Notes under the pieces: model-generated
The model's input: the letters and a program-made list of their open reading frames with translations, nothing else
Told to the model about the DNA's origin: nothing
The model's database searches: none
Source of the DNA: JAPXSY01 sp034003585
Lineage (GTDB): Bacteria; Verrucomicrobiota; Kiritimatiellia; RFP12; UBA1067
Assembly: GCA_034003585.1 (NCBI GenBank)
Contig: JAVEYH010000086.1
Coordinates: 1 to 15,326, forward strand
Length of the DNA: 15,326 bases
Direction of reading: 5' to 3'
Shown here: one piece after another, positions 5,920-12,453 of the stretch
Numbering within the stretch: position 1 is the stretch's first letter
Layout: each line of letters begins with the position of its first letter
Made by a program: the position numbers and the translations under genes

Positions 5920-7535
5920 CACGGCCTCCCCCGCACCGCGCGGTACCGGGCGATCAGCGCGTTCGTCGACGCGTCGTGGCGCAGCACGGGGGCTTCGCTC
6001 GCGGCCAGTTCGAGCAGCACCTTGGAAGCCAGGACCTTGCCCAACTCCACGCCCCACTGGTCAAACGAGAAAATGTTCCAGATGATACCCTGCGTGAAGA
6101 CCTTGTGCTCATAGAGCGCGATCAGCGCGCCGAACGTCTCGGGCGTCAGCGCGTCGGCCAGCAGGGTGTTGGTCGGATGGTTGCCCGCAAAGGTTTTGTG
6201 CGGAACCAGCGCTTCCGGCACCCCCTCGGCGCGGCACGCGTCCGCGGTTTTGCCGAACGCCAGCGCCTCAGTCTGCGCGAAGAAATTCGCCATCAGTTTG
6301 TCATGGTGGTCGCCCAACGGATTGTGCGAGCTGCAGAATCCGATGAAATCGCAGGGGATCAGGCGCGTGCCCTGATGGATGAGCTGATAAAAGGCGTGCT
6401 GTCCGTTGGTGCCGGGCTCGCCCCAGACGATCGGGCCGGTCGCGTACCCGACCCGGCGTCCCTGGCGGTCCACCGATTTGCCGTTGCTCTCCATATCGAG
6501 TTGCTGCAGATAGGCCGCCAGCCGGGCGAGGTACTGGTCATACGGCAGCACGGCGTAACTCTCCGCGCCATACCCGTTCGCGTAGAGCACTCCCAACAGG
6601 CCCAGAATCACCGGCATGTTCCGGCTGAAGGGCGCCGTCGCGAAATGCCGGTCCATCGCGTGATACCCCTTGAGCATCTTCCGGAAGAGACGGGGACCGA
6701 TCGCGATCATGAGCGGCAGTCCGACCGCCGAGGGCAGCGAGTAGCGTCCGCCGACCCACTCCCAGAACCCGAACATGTTCGCCGGATCGATACCGAACCG
6801 GGCCACCCGTTCCGCATTCGTGGAAACCGCGACAAAGTGTTTGGCCACCGCGGTTTCGCTGCCGAGCCGTTCCACCAGCCATGCCCGCGCGCTCATCGCG
6901 TTGGTCATGGTTTCCTGCGTCGTGAACGTTTTCGACGCCACGATAAACAAGGTCTGCTCGGCTTTGACCGAATGCAGCGTCTCCGCCAGATGGGTCGCGT
7001 CCACATTCGAGACAAAATGCATCTCCAGCGAACGCTTGGCAAAGGGCTTCAGCGCCTGACACGCCATGGCCGGCCCCAAATCCGAACCGCCGATCCCGAT
7101 GTTGACGACATGCCGGATGCGTTTGCCGGTGTGGCCGAGCCATTTGCCCTTGCGCACGCGTTCCGCGAACGCCGACATGGCGTCCAGCACCGCCGTCACC
7201 CCGGGCATCACGTCCTGACCTTTGACATACACCGGACGATCAGGCTTGTTGCGCAGAGCCGTGTGCAAAACCGCGCGATTCTCTGTTTCGTTGATGGGCT
7301 CACCCGCGAACATGGCGCCGATCCATTTTCGCAGCTCGCTGGCTTCGGCCAGTTCCACCAGACGGCGCATCAGCGCCGGCGTGATGCGGTTCTTGGAATA
7401 GTCCAGCGTCCATCCGGCCGCGCTCACCGTGAACCGCTCCGCCCGCTTGGGATCTTTCGCGAACCAGTCCCGCAGATGCACCGCGCGCGTCGCCGCCACC
7501 TCGGTCTCCACCGCTTTCCATGCTGTTTCGTTCAT
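5919..7535 (-). CDS. pgi: Glucose-6-phosphate isomerase
   Basis: Pgi interconverts glucose 6-phosphate and fructose 6-phosphate in glycolysis and gluconeogenesis. The 538-residue protein matches the long (E. coli-like) form. Visible motifs are DYSKNR near 45-50, the phosphate-binding loop VNIGIGGSDLGPAMA (144-158), SKTFTTQETMTNA (201-213), VGGRYSLPSAVGL (signature 1, 261-273), GEPGTNGQHAFYQLIHQG with catalytic E373 and H387, and FDQWGVELGK with K500 (signature 2). All key residues are present. The ATG at 7535 starts close to a minus-strand TATAGT, with only a weak G-rich ribosome site. The gene heads an operon with rfbC and a small unknown protein. A 16-bp hairpin lies about 65 bp upstream. 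Confidence 0.97.
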   Translation of the reverse strand: MNETAWKAVETEVAATRAVHLRDWFAKDPKRAERFTVSAAGWTLDYSKNRITPALMRRLVELAEASELRKWIGAMFAGEPINETENRAVLHTALRNKPDRPVYVKGQDVMPGVTAVLDAMSAFAERVRKGKWLGHTGKRIRHVVNIGIGGSDLGPAMACQALKPFAKRSLEMHFVSNVDATHLAETLHSVKAEQTLFIVASKTFTTQETMTNAMSARAWLVERLGSETAVAKHFVAVSTNAERVARFGIDPANMFGFWEWVGGRYSLPSAVGLPLMIAIGPRLFRKMLKGYHAMDRHFATAPFSRNMPVILGLLGVLYANGYGAESYAVLPYDQYLARLAAYLQQLDMESNGKSVDRQGRRVGYATGPIVWGEPGTNGQHAFYQLIHQGTRLIPCDFIGFCSSHNPLGDHHDKLMANFFAQTEALAFGKTADACRAEGVPEALVPHKTFAGNHPTNTLLADALTPETFGALIALYEHKVFTQGIIWNIFSFDQWGVELGKVLASKVLLELAASEAPVLRHDASTNALIARYRAVRGRP

Positions 7536-7546
7536 GACCCCAGTTT

Positions 7547-7552
7547 ACTATA
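7547..7552 (-). promoter_or_regulatory. Candidate -10 box for the pgi operon
   Basis: TATAGT on the minus strand ends 11 bases before the pgi ATG, so transcription would begin about five bases from the start codon and give an almost leaderless message. No good -35 box sits at 16-18 bases. The call is tentative. Confidence 0.3.
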
Positions 7553-7597
7553 GCGGTACCCTCTCCGCAATCCCGATGCGTGCCACAAGATATGGGC

Positions 7598-7635
7598 CGG
7601 GTGCGGGTCCGTTTTGCGGAAACGGACCCGCACCC
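7598..7635. repeat. Intergenic hairpin repeat, copy 1 (perfect 16-bp stem)
   Basis: Arms GGGTGCGGGTCCGTTT (7599-7614) and its exact reverse complement (7620-7635) close a TGCGG loop. Positions 7598-7630 match 9768-9800 at 28 of 33 bases in the same orientation. It lies about 65-100 bp upstream of pgi and downstream of the lyase gene. A purine-rich AGGGAGGAGGGAGGAAGG stretch follows on the plus strand. It lacks a T tail on either strand, so it is not a standard terminator. Confidence 0.8.
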
Positions 7636-7653
7636 AGGGAGGAGGGAGGAAGG

Positions 7654-7722
7654 ATGAGTTTGAGAACGTGTCCCGTCCTGCTGTCGATCAACACGTTTTT
7701 TCCGATACCCAGCTTTGTTTAG
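7654..7722 (+). CDS. Possible 22-residue peptide ORF
   Basis: The ATG at 7654 is preceded by a strong purine-rich ribosome-site-like stretch (overlapping GGAGG copies at 7641-7649), directly after the hairpin repeat. It encodes a short hydrophobic peptide, MSLRTCPVLLSINTFFPIPSFV. No promoter is evident on this strand, and chance is a serious alternative. It is listed only because the ribosome site is unusually good. Confidence 0.15.
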   Translation: MSLRTCPVLLSINTFFPIPSFV

Positions 7723-7763
7723 CTTCCGACAATCATAAGCCCGTTCCCTAACAACGACACGGC

Positions 7764-9689
7764 TCACGGCCCGGACTGCGCGATCAAGTCCGGCACCTCT
7801 TCTCCCGGCGCGGTCCCGCCCGGAAAGAGCAGAACACGGGTTTCCACCCGGCCGTCCTGCGGCGCCGCGACATCAAAAGCGATCATGCGCGCCCCCGGAT
7901 TGGCGGCATCCCACGGGTTCGGCGGTTCGGCGAGATCAATCACCCGCCATGTCACCTCCGCCGGATGCGTCGCCCGCACGGTCAGGCGTTTGCCCTGGTG
8001 CGTCAGCACCATGTCCCGTCCCGCTATGTGACAGCCCGCGGCCCGCGTCACCATGGCCCAACGGACCGCGGCCCCGGCCCGGACCCCCGTGAGGCGGTCC
8101 TGAATCACCCCGACGCGGGAGGGCAGCAACGCGCACGCGCGCCACACCCCGGCCGCCTGACCGGCGTAGACCGGACCCAGATCGAGCACCGCGTGGGGCC
8201 GCTCCGGATTGTCGCTGAAGCGCGCAACGCTGCCAAATCCGCTCACCGCGTGCGGTTGCCCATCGATCGTGATGAGGTTGTGGCTCGCGCTGTTCAGTCT
8301 GAACACCTTCCAGCGGTCGGATTCCTGTTTCGAATTCCACAGGTTCATCCCCAGCTTTTCGATCGAATAATACCCCTGCGCGCCCAGGTCCACCGCCCAG
8401 CGCACTCCGTCCGCCTCGTAAATGAACGATCCCGCATCCATGTGGCCGTGATTCTGTGAGGCGGGCCCGCCTTTCGTGGCCAGATATCCGGCATCGGGAT
8501 CAGCCCACGACGTGCGCAGCACCACAACCGGAACATGCCCTCCGCCCGACCAGTGGAGCGGCATGCGGCTCACAAGCTGGCGGTCCTCGATCTCCCGCGC
8601 CCAGAGCAAGAGCAGCGCGGGCAGAGCGACCTGCCGCAACCCGGTCTTGCCCGGATCGTTGAGCCGGAACGCCTCCCGCAGGTCGGCAACCTCCCGCTTC
8701 AGCCAGTCGGGACGGCCACCGCGGCGCGCCAACCACCACAACGCGAGCAGATGTGACCGGCCGTCACCGCCGTCCGCATAGTTATAAAACCGCCCGCCGG
8801 GGCCTGTCACCAGATTGATGTACTCTCCGGTCCGGGGAAACCCCGGCAAATCATACAGGCCGAACTCCGTGCCCAAGGCCTGGGTCAGCAGATCCAGCAT
8901 GATCACGTAATACGTCGTGCCGTAGCCCCAGTATGCCGGACCCTCCGGGTAACTTCCGTTCGGGGCGTAGGGCCGGATCGAGCGGGGAACCGACGTCACC
9001 GCTTTATGGATGACCGACAGCGCGAGTTCCGGCTCCTGATCGCGTATCGCGAGCGCGCCCGCGACCAGGCCGCCCCAGCACACCTGGGACCAGTTGTTGT
9101 TGCCTTCCGTCCAGAAATACGTCCGCGCCAAAGCCGGTTTCAGACCTTTCTCCCGGATCGCCCCGGCCACGGTCGCGCGCGTGTCCGGGTCCAGCGCGTC
9201 GTAAAGCCAGTCGTACCCCAGCGCCAGACCCAAGGTCATTTCCGCCGTGTCCAGAAAGTGCTTCGGGTTCCAATCGCTGAACGCGGCCGCGGCCAGCATC
9301 TCCCCTTTCGCCCGCTCCGCGTAAGCAGCCTTTCCGGTGAGGCGGTATGCGGTTGCCAGCAGTCCGACCCGTTTCTGCACCTGATGCTGCCCCCGCATCC
9401 GGAAGCCCTCTTCCGTGCGGACGGCCGGTTCTTGCGGCAACACCGCATCGGCTTCCCGGATGATCCAATCGCGGATCACCCCTGCGGCCGAAGGGGTTCC
9501 GTCCCCTTTGACGATCGATTCAAACGCGTCCGCCCGATTGATGAACAGCCGCGGGTGCGTGGCGGGCATCCGCTCCAGACGCGTCCGCACCTCCTCCCGG
9601 GTCACCTTCATCGGATCCTGCGCGGTCGCCCCCTGCGCCCAGCAGGCCCCACACGCCAAAAACAATGCCGCAACCAGCCTTCTCCCCAT
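7764..9689 (-). CDS. Secreted heparinase II/III-like polysaccharide lyase candidate
   Basis: The 641-residue protein has a Sec-type signal peptide (MGRRLVAALFLACGACWAQGATA, cleavage near residue 20-24). An N-terminal alpha/alpha-toroid-like region of the DUF4962/heparinase type follows. It includes THPRLFI near 44-50, GYDWLYDAL near 158-166, GNNNWSQVCWGG near 196-207 and GSYPEGPAYWGYGTTYY (245-261). The C-terminal beta-rich heparinase II/III domain holds NHGHMDAGSF (413-422), placing H414/H416 at the expected catalytic or metal position. Such enzymes cleave uronic-acid polysaccharides by beta-elimination in the periplasm or outside the cell; the substrate cannot be read from sequence. The ATG at 9689 has AAGGAGG at the right distance. 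An in-frame upstream extension to 9833 is discarded because the signal peptide begins at 9689. No sulfatase or transporter neighbours are seen. The gene is flanked on both sides by related hairpin repeats. Confidence 0.85.
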   Translation of the reverse strand: MGRRLVAALFLACGACWAQGATAQDPMKVTREEVRTRLERMPATHPRLFINRADAFESIVKGDGTPSAAGVIRDWIIREADAVLPQEPAVRTEEGFRMRGQHQVQKRVGLLATAYRLTGKAAYAERAKGEMLAAAAFSDWNPKHFLDTAEMTLGLALGYDWLYDALDPDTRATVAGAIREKGLKPALARTYFWTEGNNNWSQVCWGGLVAGALAIRDQEPELALSVIHKAVTSVPRSIRPYAPNGSYPEGPAYWGYGTTYYVIMLDLLTQALGTEFGLYDLPGFPRTGEYINLVTGPGGRFYNYADGGDGRSHLLALWWLARRGGRPDWLKREVADLREAFRLNDPGKTGLRQVALPALLLLWAREIEDRQLVSRMPLHWSGGGHVPVVVLRTSWADPDAGYLATKGGPASQNHGHMDAGSFIYEADGVRWAVDLGAQGYYSIEKLGMNLWNSKQESDRWKVFRLNSASHNLITIDGQPHAVSGFGSVARFSDNPERPHAVLDLGPVYAGQAAGVWRACALLPSRVGVIQDRLTGVRAGAAVRWAMVTRAAGCHIAGRDMVLTHQGKRLTVRATHPAEVTWRVIDLAEPPNPWDAANPGARMIAFDVAAPQDGRVETRVLLFPGGTAPGEEVPDLIAQSGP

Positions 9690-9767
9690 CTTTCCCTCCT
9701 TTGTTGGCAAGAATTCTACATCCCTCCGCGCTTCCATGCACGTAAAACTGTCGCGGCGCGGTTTGCT

Positions 9768-9800
9768 CGGGTGCGATTCCGTTTTGCGGGAACGGATCGG
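9768..9800. repeat. Intergenic hairpin repeat, copy 2
   Basis: It matches 7598-7630 at 28 of 33 positions in the same orientation, including the exact 12-mer TCCGTTTTGCGG. The stem is reduced to 7 bp (TCCGTTT / GAACGGA, with one T-G wobble) around the same TGCGG loop. It lies 79-111 bp upstream of the lyase start, comparable to the position of copy 1 relative to pgi. Confidence 0.75.
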
Positions 9801-9952
9801 TCCTGTAAAACAACGTGTTTCTTGGGATTCCACGCCTTTCCGCCATGGACTGACCGTCAGAAAGCGGATGCCTGTTCCGGAAGAGACACCGGTTCATCAG
9901 CATGCCCAATCTTGAACCGCATCCGGGCATCTCCGCCACCCATTTTTGCACT

Positions 9953-9980
9953 TTGATCCGGTTCCGTAAGCGGGTACACT
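9953..9980 (+). promoter_or_regulatory. Candidate sigma70 promoter for gmk-coaC
   Basis: TTGATC (9953-9958) and TACACT (9975-9980) are 16 bases apart. The predicted start (about 9987) lies just before AAGGAGA at 9996. The hexamer and layout match the candidate promoter at 3846-3874. Confidence 0.5.
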
Positions 9981-10008
9981 GTGACGTGTTTTGTGAAGGA
10001 GAATCGTG

Positions 10009-10602
10009 ATGAAACCGCTGTTCCTTGTGTTGTCCGCACCGTCAGGCGGGGGCAAGACCACCTTATGCGACCTGCTGCTGCAACACTACCCGGAGTTGTG
10101 TTATTCCGTTTCCTGCACCACCCGCGAACCGCGCATCGGCGAGGAGGACGGGATTGATTACCATTTCCTTTCGGAGGATACGTTCAAGCGGCTGATCGCG
10201 GAAGACCGGTTCCTCGAGTACGCCACCGTGCATGACCATTATTACGGCACCCTGAAAGACCCGGTGTATGACACGCTCCGCGAAGGCCAGTGCATGCTTC
10301 TGGACATCGATGTCGCCGGCGCGCACCAGGTCCGCACGCGTGTGGCGGGCCTGCCCGCAGACAACCCGCTGCGGCAGGGGTACGTCGATATTTTCATCAC
10401 CCCGCCCTCGCTGGAAGTACTGGCCGAACGGCTGCAAAGCCGCGCCACGGACCGGCCGGCGGTGATCGAGAAACGGATCCGCAACGCCCAAGCAGAAATG
10501 GCGCGCGCCAACGAGTACATGTATCAGGTGACCAACGATGATCTCGACACGGCGTTCCGGCGCGTGTGCGACATCATCAATGTCCGGGCGGGATTCATCT
10601 GA
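10009..10602 (+). CDS. gmk: Guanylate kinase
   Basis: Gmk phosphorylates GMP to GDP with ATP in the cytosol. The 197-residue protein has the P-loop APSGGGKTT (10-18, K16), the GMP-binding stretch SVSCTTREPRIGEEDGIDYHF (33-53), FLEYATVHDHYYGT (68-81), LLDIDVAGAHQVR (97-109), and the lid/C-terminal SRATDRPAVIEKRIRNAQAEM and TNDDLDTAFRRV. Length is normal (about 200). Between QVR and the IFITPPS strand there are about ten extra residues (RVAGLPADNPLRQGYV region) compared with the E. coli enzyme as I recall it. ATG 10009 has AAGGAG with a 7-base spacer; the GTG directly before it at 10006 is less likely. coaC follows after 39 bp, and the often linked rpoZ is absent between them. Confidence 0.95.
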   Translation: MKPLFLVLSAPSGGGKTTLCDLLLQHYPELCYSVSCTTREPRIGEEDGIDYHFLSEDTFKRLIAEDRFLEYATVHDHYYGTLKDPVYDTLREGQCMLLDIDVAGAHQVRTRVAGLPADNPLRQGYVDIFITPPSLEVLAERLQSRATDRPAVIEKRIRNAQAEMARANEYMYQVTNDDLDTAFRRVCDIINVRAGFI

Positions 10603-10641
10603 CGCGTTTCGCGCCAACGGCGCGCGGGAAAGGAGAAGGGC

Positions 10642-11199
10642 ATGGCAACCATACTGCTGGGGGTGACCGGTTCGATCGCCGCCTACAAGGCTTGCGAGCT
10701 GACCCGGCTGCTGGTGAAAGGCGGGCACGACGTGCACGCGGTGATGACGCAAGCCGCCATGCGGTTCGTCTCGCCGCTGACGTTCCGCACGCTGTCCCGC
10801 AATCCGGTGCCGATCGATCCGTTTGACGAACCGGAGGCGTGGATGCCCGGCCACATCTCCCTTGCGGAGCGCGCCGACATTTTGGTCATCGCGCCCTGCA
10901 CCGCCAATGTGATCGCCAAACTCGCGGGCGGGCTGGCGGACGATCTGCTGACCGCCACCGCGCTCGCGTCGCGCGCGCCGCTGGTCATCGCGCCCGCCAT
11001 GAATTCCGGCATGTGGGAACATCCGGCGACGCAGGCCAACCTGGCTCTGCTCGCGTCGCGCGGCGCGCGCCGGGTAGACCCCGAATCCGGGGATCTCGCC
11101 TGCGGCACGCGGGGACAGGGGCGCATGGCCGAACCCCAGGTGATCTTCAAAGCCGTTTCGGCGATGCTCCGATCCGATCCGGACCCGCTCAATTCTTGA
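10642..11199 (+). CDS. coaC: Phosphopantothenoylcysteine decarboxylase (CoaC), stand-alone
   Basis: CoaC is an FMN enzyme that decarboxylates 4'-phosphopantothenoylcysteine to 4'-phosphopantetheine in coenzyme A synthesis. Its 185 residues cover the whole flavoprotein domain: GVTGSIAAYK (7-16), the active-site histidine in HISLAERADILVIAPCTANVIAK (H71), PAMNSGMW (118-125, N121), and LACGTRGQGRM (152-162, C154). In most bacteria this domain is fused to CoaB (phosphopantothenate-cysteine ligase) as a protein of about 400 residues. Here the stop follows directly after the decarboxylase domain and no CoaB sequence is visible. A free-standing CoaB elsewhere, or PpcDC-like use, is inferred. AAAGGAG lies six bases before the ATG. 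The 3' end overlaps the convergent amidase gene by 11 bp. Confidence 0.92.
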   Translation: MATILLGVTGSIAAYKACELTRLLVKGGHDVHAVMTQAAMRFVSPLTFRTLSRNPVPIDPFDEPEAWMPGHISLAERADILVIAPCTANVIAKLAGGLADDLLTATALASRAPLVIAPAMNSGMWEHPATQANLALLASRGARRVDPESGDLACGTRGQGRMAEPQVIFKAVSAMLRSDPDPLNS

Positions 11200-12406
11200 A
11201 GAACAGCATGGTGCCGACGGGAATCCGGCTGTCGTCCACTTTGTTCCCCGGAACCAGCGCGCCGGAGATCAGGAAAAACGTGTCGGGGGAGCGCCAGCGG
11301 TTGCCGCAAATGTCCGTGGCTTTGCGGCCCGACGTGATCGGCCCGCCGATGGCGTATCCGGTCAGCACCCGGGTTCCGTACGGCATTTTCAGGACCGCCT
11401 CGGCGCGCAACTGGCTGCCGCGCGCATAGGCGCCGTTCGGATAGACGTACACCGTTGCCGCGCTCCGGGCCTCCTCGCCCGCGATATCCTGCGCCCCCCC
11501 GTTCACCCCGATCACCTGATACGTCTCCGTCCGGTTCTCCCGCACATCCGCCCTCACGGTGACCCGCGTACCTGCGGGGATCCGCTTGAAATCGGCGATC
11601 TGATTCCCGCGTTTGACCTTTCCGTCGGGATACCGGTATAGCGTGGTGGGGTCATTGTACGCATCGCGGGCGATGTCCCAGGCGCTGCGGCCCTTGGCGA
11701 TCACATTCTCTTCTGCCGGCCGGATAACCGGGACGGAACCCGCCGTCCCCGCGGATCCTGAACCGTACAGGACATTCGCGAGATAGGCGTCCCCCACCAC
11801 CAGCCGCCGCGCGCGCACATCCGGATCGCTTTTCGGGCGCGCGCGGAGATTGAGCCGCGCGCGGACCGCAGGCAGGGCAAAAAGCATCCCGCATCGTTTC
11901 CGCCCCCGGTGACTCCGCCGATGCCATTTGTTCGGCGCCCCGTACGCCACATGCGCATGCGAAATCACATTGTGGTCCGCGATCTTGTAGATGTGCTTCA
12001 GCTCGCCGATCAGCGCCGCCAGCGACCGGTATTGCGCCGCGGCCAGCGGCTTGTTGTGGTAGCCGCATATCTCGATCCCGACCGAAAATTCATCCGCGTT
12101 GGCGCGGCCGTTCCACATGCTTCGGCCCGCATGGTACGCCTCCCGCCGATGGTCGATGATCCGGTAAACCCGGCCCGCCTCGTCAATACAGTAGTGGCAC
12201 TCGCCGAGATCGCTCAGTTTCCTCAGCGCGCTGCGCGAGGGCGCCTCCGTGGTGTGCAGCACAATCAGCGTGGTCCGTTTGCGCACCGCGCGCTCGCGGT
12301 TGCGCGCACTGTAGTAGCTGTTATCGAACCGGACCACAGCCCAGGCCTGCGCCCCCATCAGGCATAGCGCCGCAGCCATCACCACGAACCTTCTCCGTCT
12401 CAGCAC
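11189..12406 (-). CDS. Secreted N-acetylmuramoyl-L-alanine amidase with three LysM-like modules
   Basis: This is a 405-residue cell-wall hydrolase candidate. A signal peptide (MLRRRRFVVMAAALCLMGAQAWA, about 1-23) is followed by a zinc amidase_2/PGRP-type domain (about 45-180). The first zinc ligand is H51 in LIVLHTTEA, the second H150 in NVISHAHV, and K170/C172 in GRKRCGM replace the usual KxD, as in T7 lysozyme. It would cut the muramyl-L-alanine bond in the periplasm. Three divergent LysM-like units follow (about 234-284, 295-348 and 351-403), sharing the pattern DIA...T-x-Y-x-YP-x-G...G-x-Q-x...P-x-GT and ending in FFKN. The GTG start at 12406 is chosen because it opens the signal peptide and follows seven G at 12409-12415; earlier frame extension would overlap gpmI. 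It is third in the minus operon, 47 bp after gpmI. Confidence 0.87.
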   Translation of the reverse strand: MLRRRRFVVMAAALCLMGAQAWAVVRFDNSYYSARNRERAVRKRTTLIVLHTTEAPSRSALRKLSDLGECHYCIDEAGRVYRIIDHRREAYHAGRSMWNGRANADEFSVGIEICGYHNKPLAAAQYRSLAALIGELKHIYKIADHNVISHAHVAYGAPNKWHRRSHRGRKRCGMLFALPAVRARLNLRARPKSDPDVRARRLVVGDAYLANVLYGSGSAGTAGSVPVIRPAEENVIAKGRSAWDIARDAYNDPTTLYRYPDGKVKRGNQIADFKRIPAGTRVTVRADVRENRTETYQVIGVNGGAQDIAGEEARSAATVYVYPNGAYARGSQLRAEAVLKMPYGTRVLTGYAIGGPITSGRKATDICGNRWRSPDTFFLISGALVPGNKVDDSRIPVGTMLFFKN

Positions 12407-12453
12407 GTCCCCCCCATTCCGCGTGCGTCCCGCATCCGCTGTCCGCACCCACC

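Larger units (their letters stand above)
9690..10008. other. 319-bp divergent intergenic region
   Basis: This gap separates the lyase gene (minus) from gmk (plus). It holds the lyase ribosome site (AAGGAGG, minus, about 9695-9701), a weak minus-strand -10-like TAGAAT at 9718-9713, the second hairpin repeat (9768-9800), a 7-bp inverted repeat CGGTTCA/TGAACCG (9890-9896 and 9913-9919, 16-nt loop), and a candidate gmk promoter (9953-9980). I see no credible coding frame. Confidence 0.6.

Noticed and set aside
5976..7553. 525-codon open frame on the plus strand opposite pgi
   Set aside because: pgi is fully supported by its signatures, and this frame only reflects third-position GC bias.
7665..7701. 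Inverted repeat AACGTG/CACGTT followed by six T, resembling a plus-strand terminator
   Set aside because: The stem is only 6 bp with a 21-nt loop, and no supported plus-strand gene precedes it. On the minus strand it lacks the T tail needed to end the lyase transcript.
9006..9956. 316-codon plus-strand frame opposite the start of the lyase gene
   Set aside because: It has no ribosome site or domain and runs across the lyase signal peptide and promoter region.
10610..10624. CGCGCC/GGCGCG hairpin between gmk and coaC
   Set aside because: The six-base stem has no T tail and sits right before the coaC ribosome site in a 39-bp gap, so a terminator is unlikely. A minor mRNA structure is possible but unsupported.
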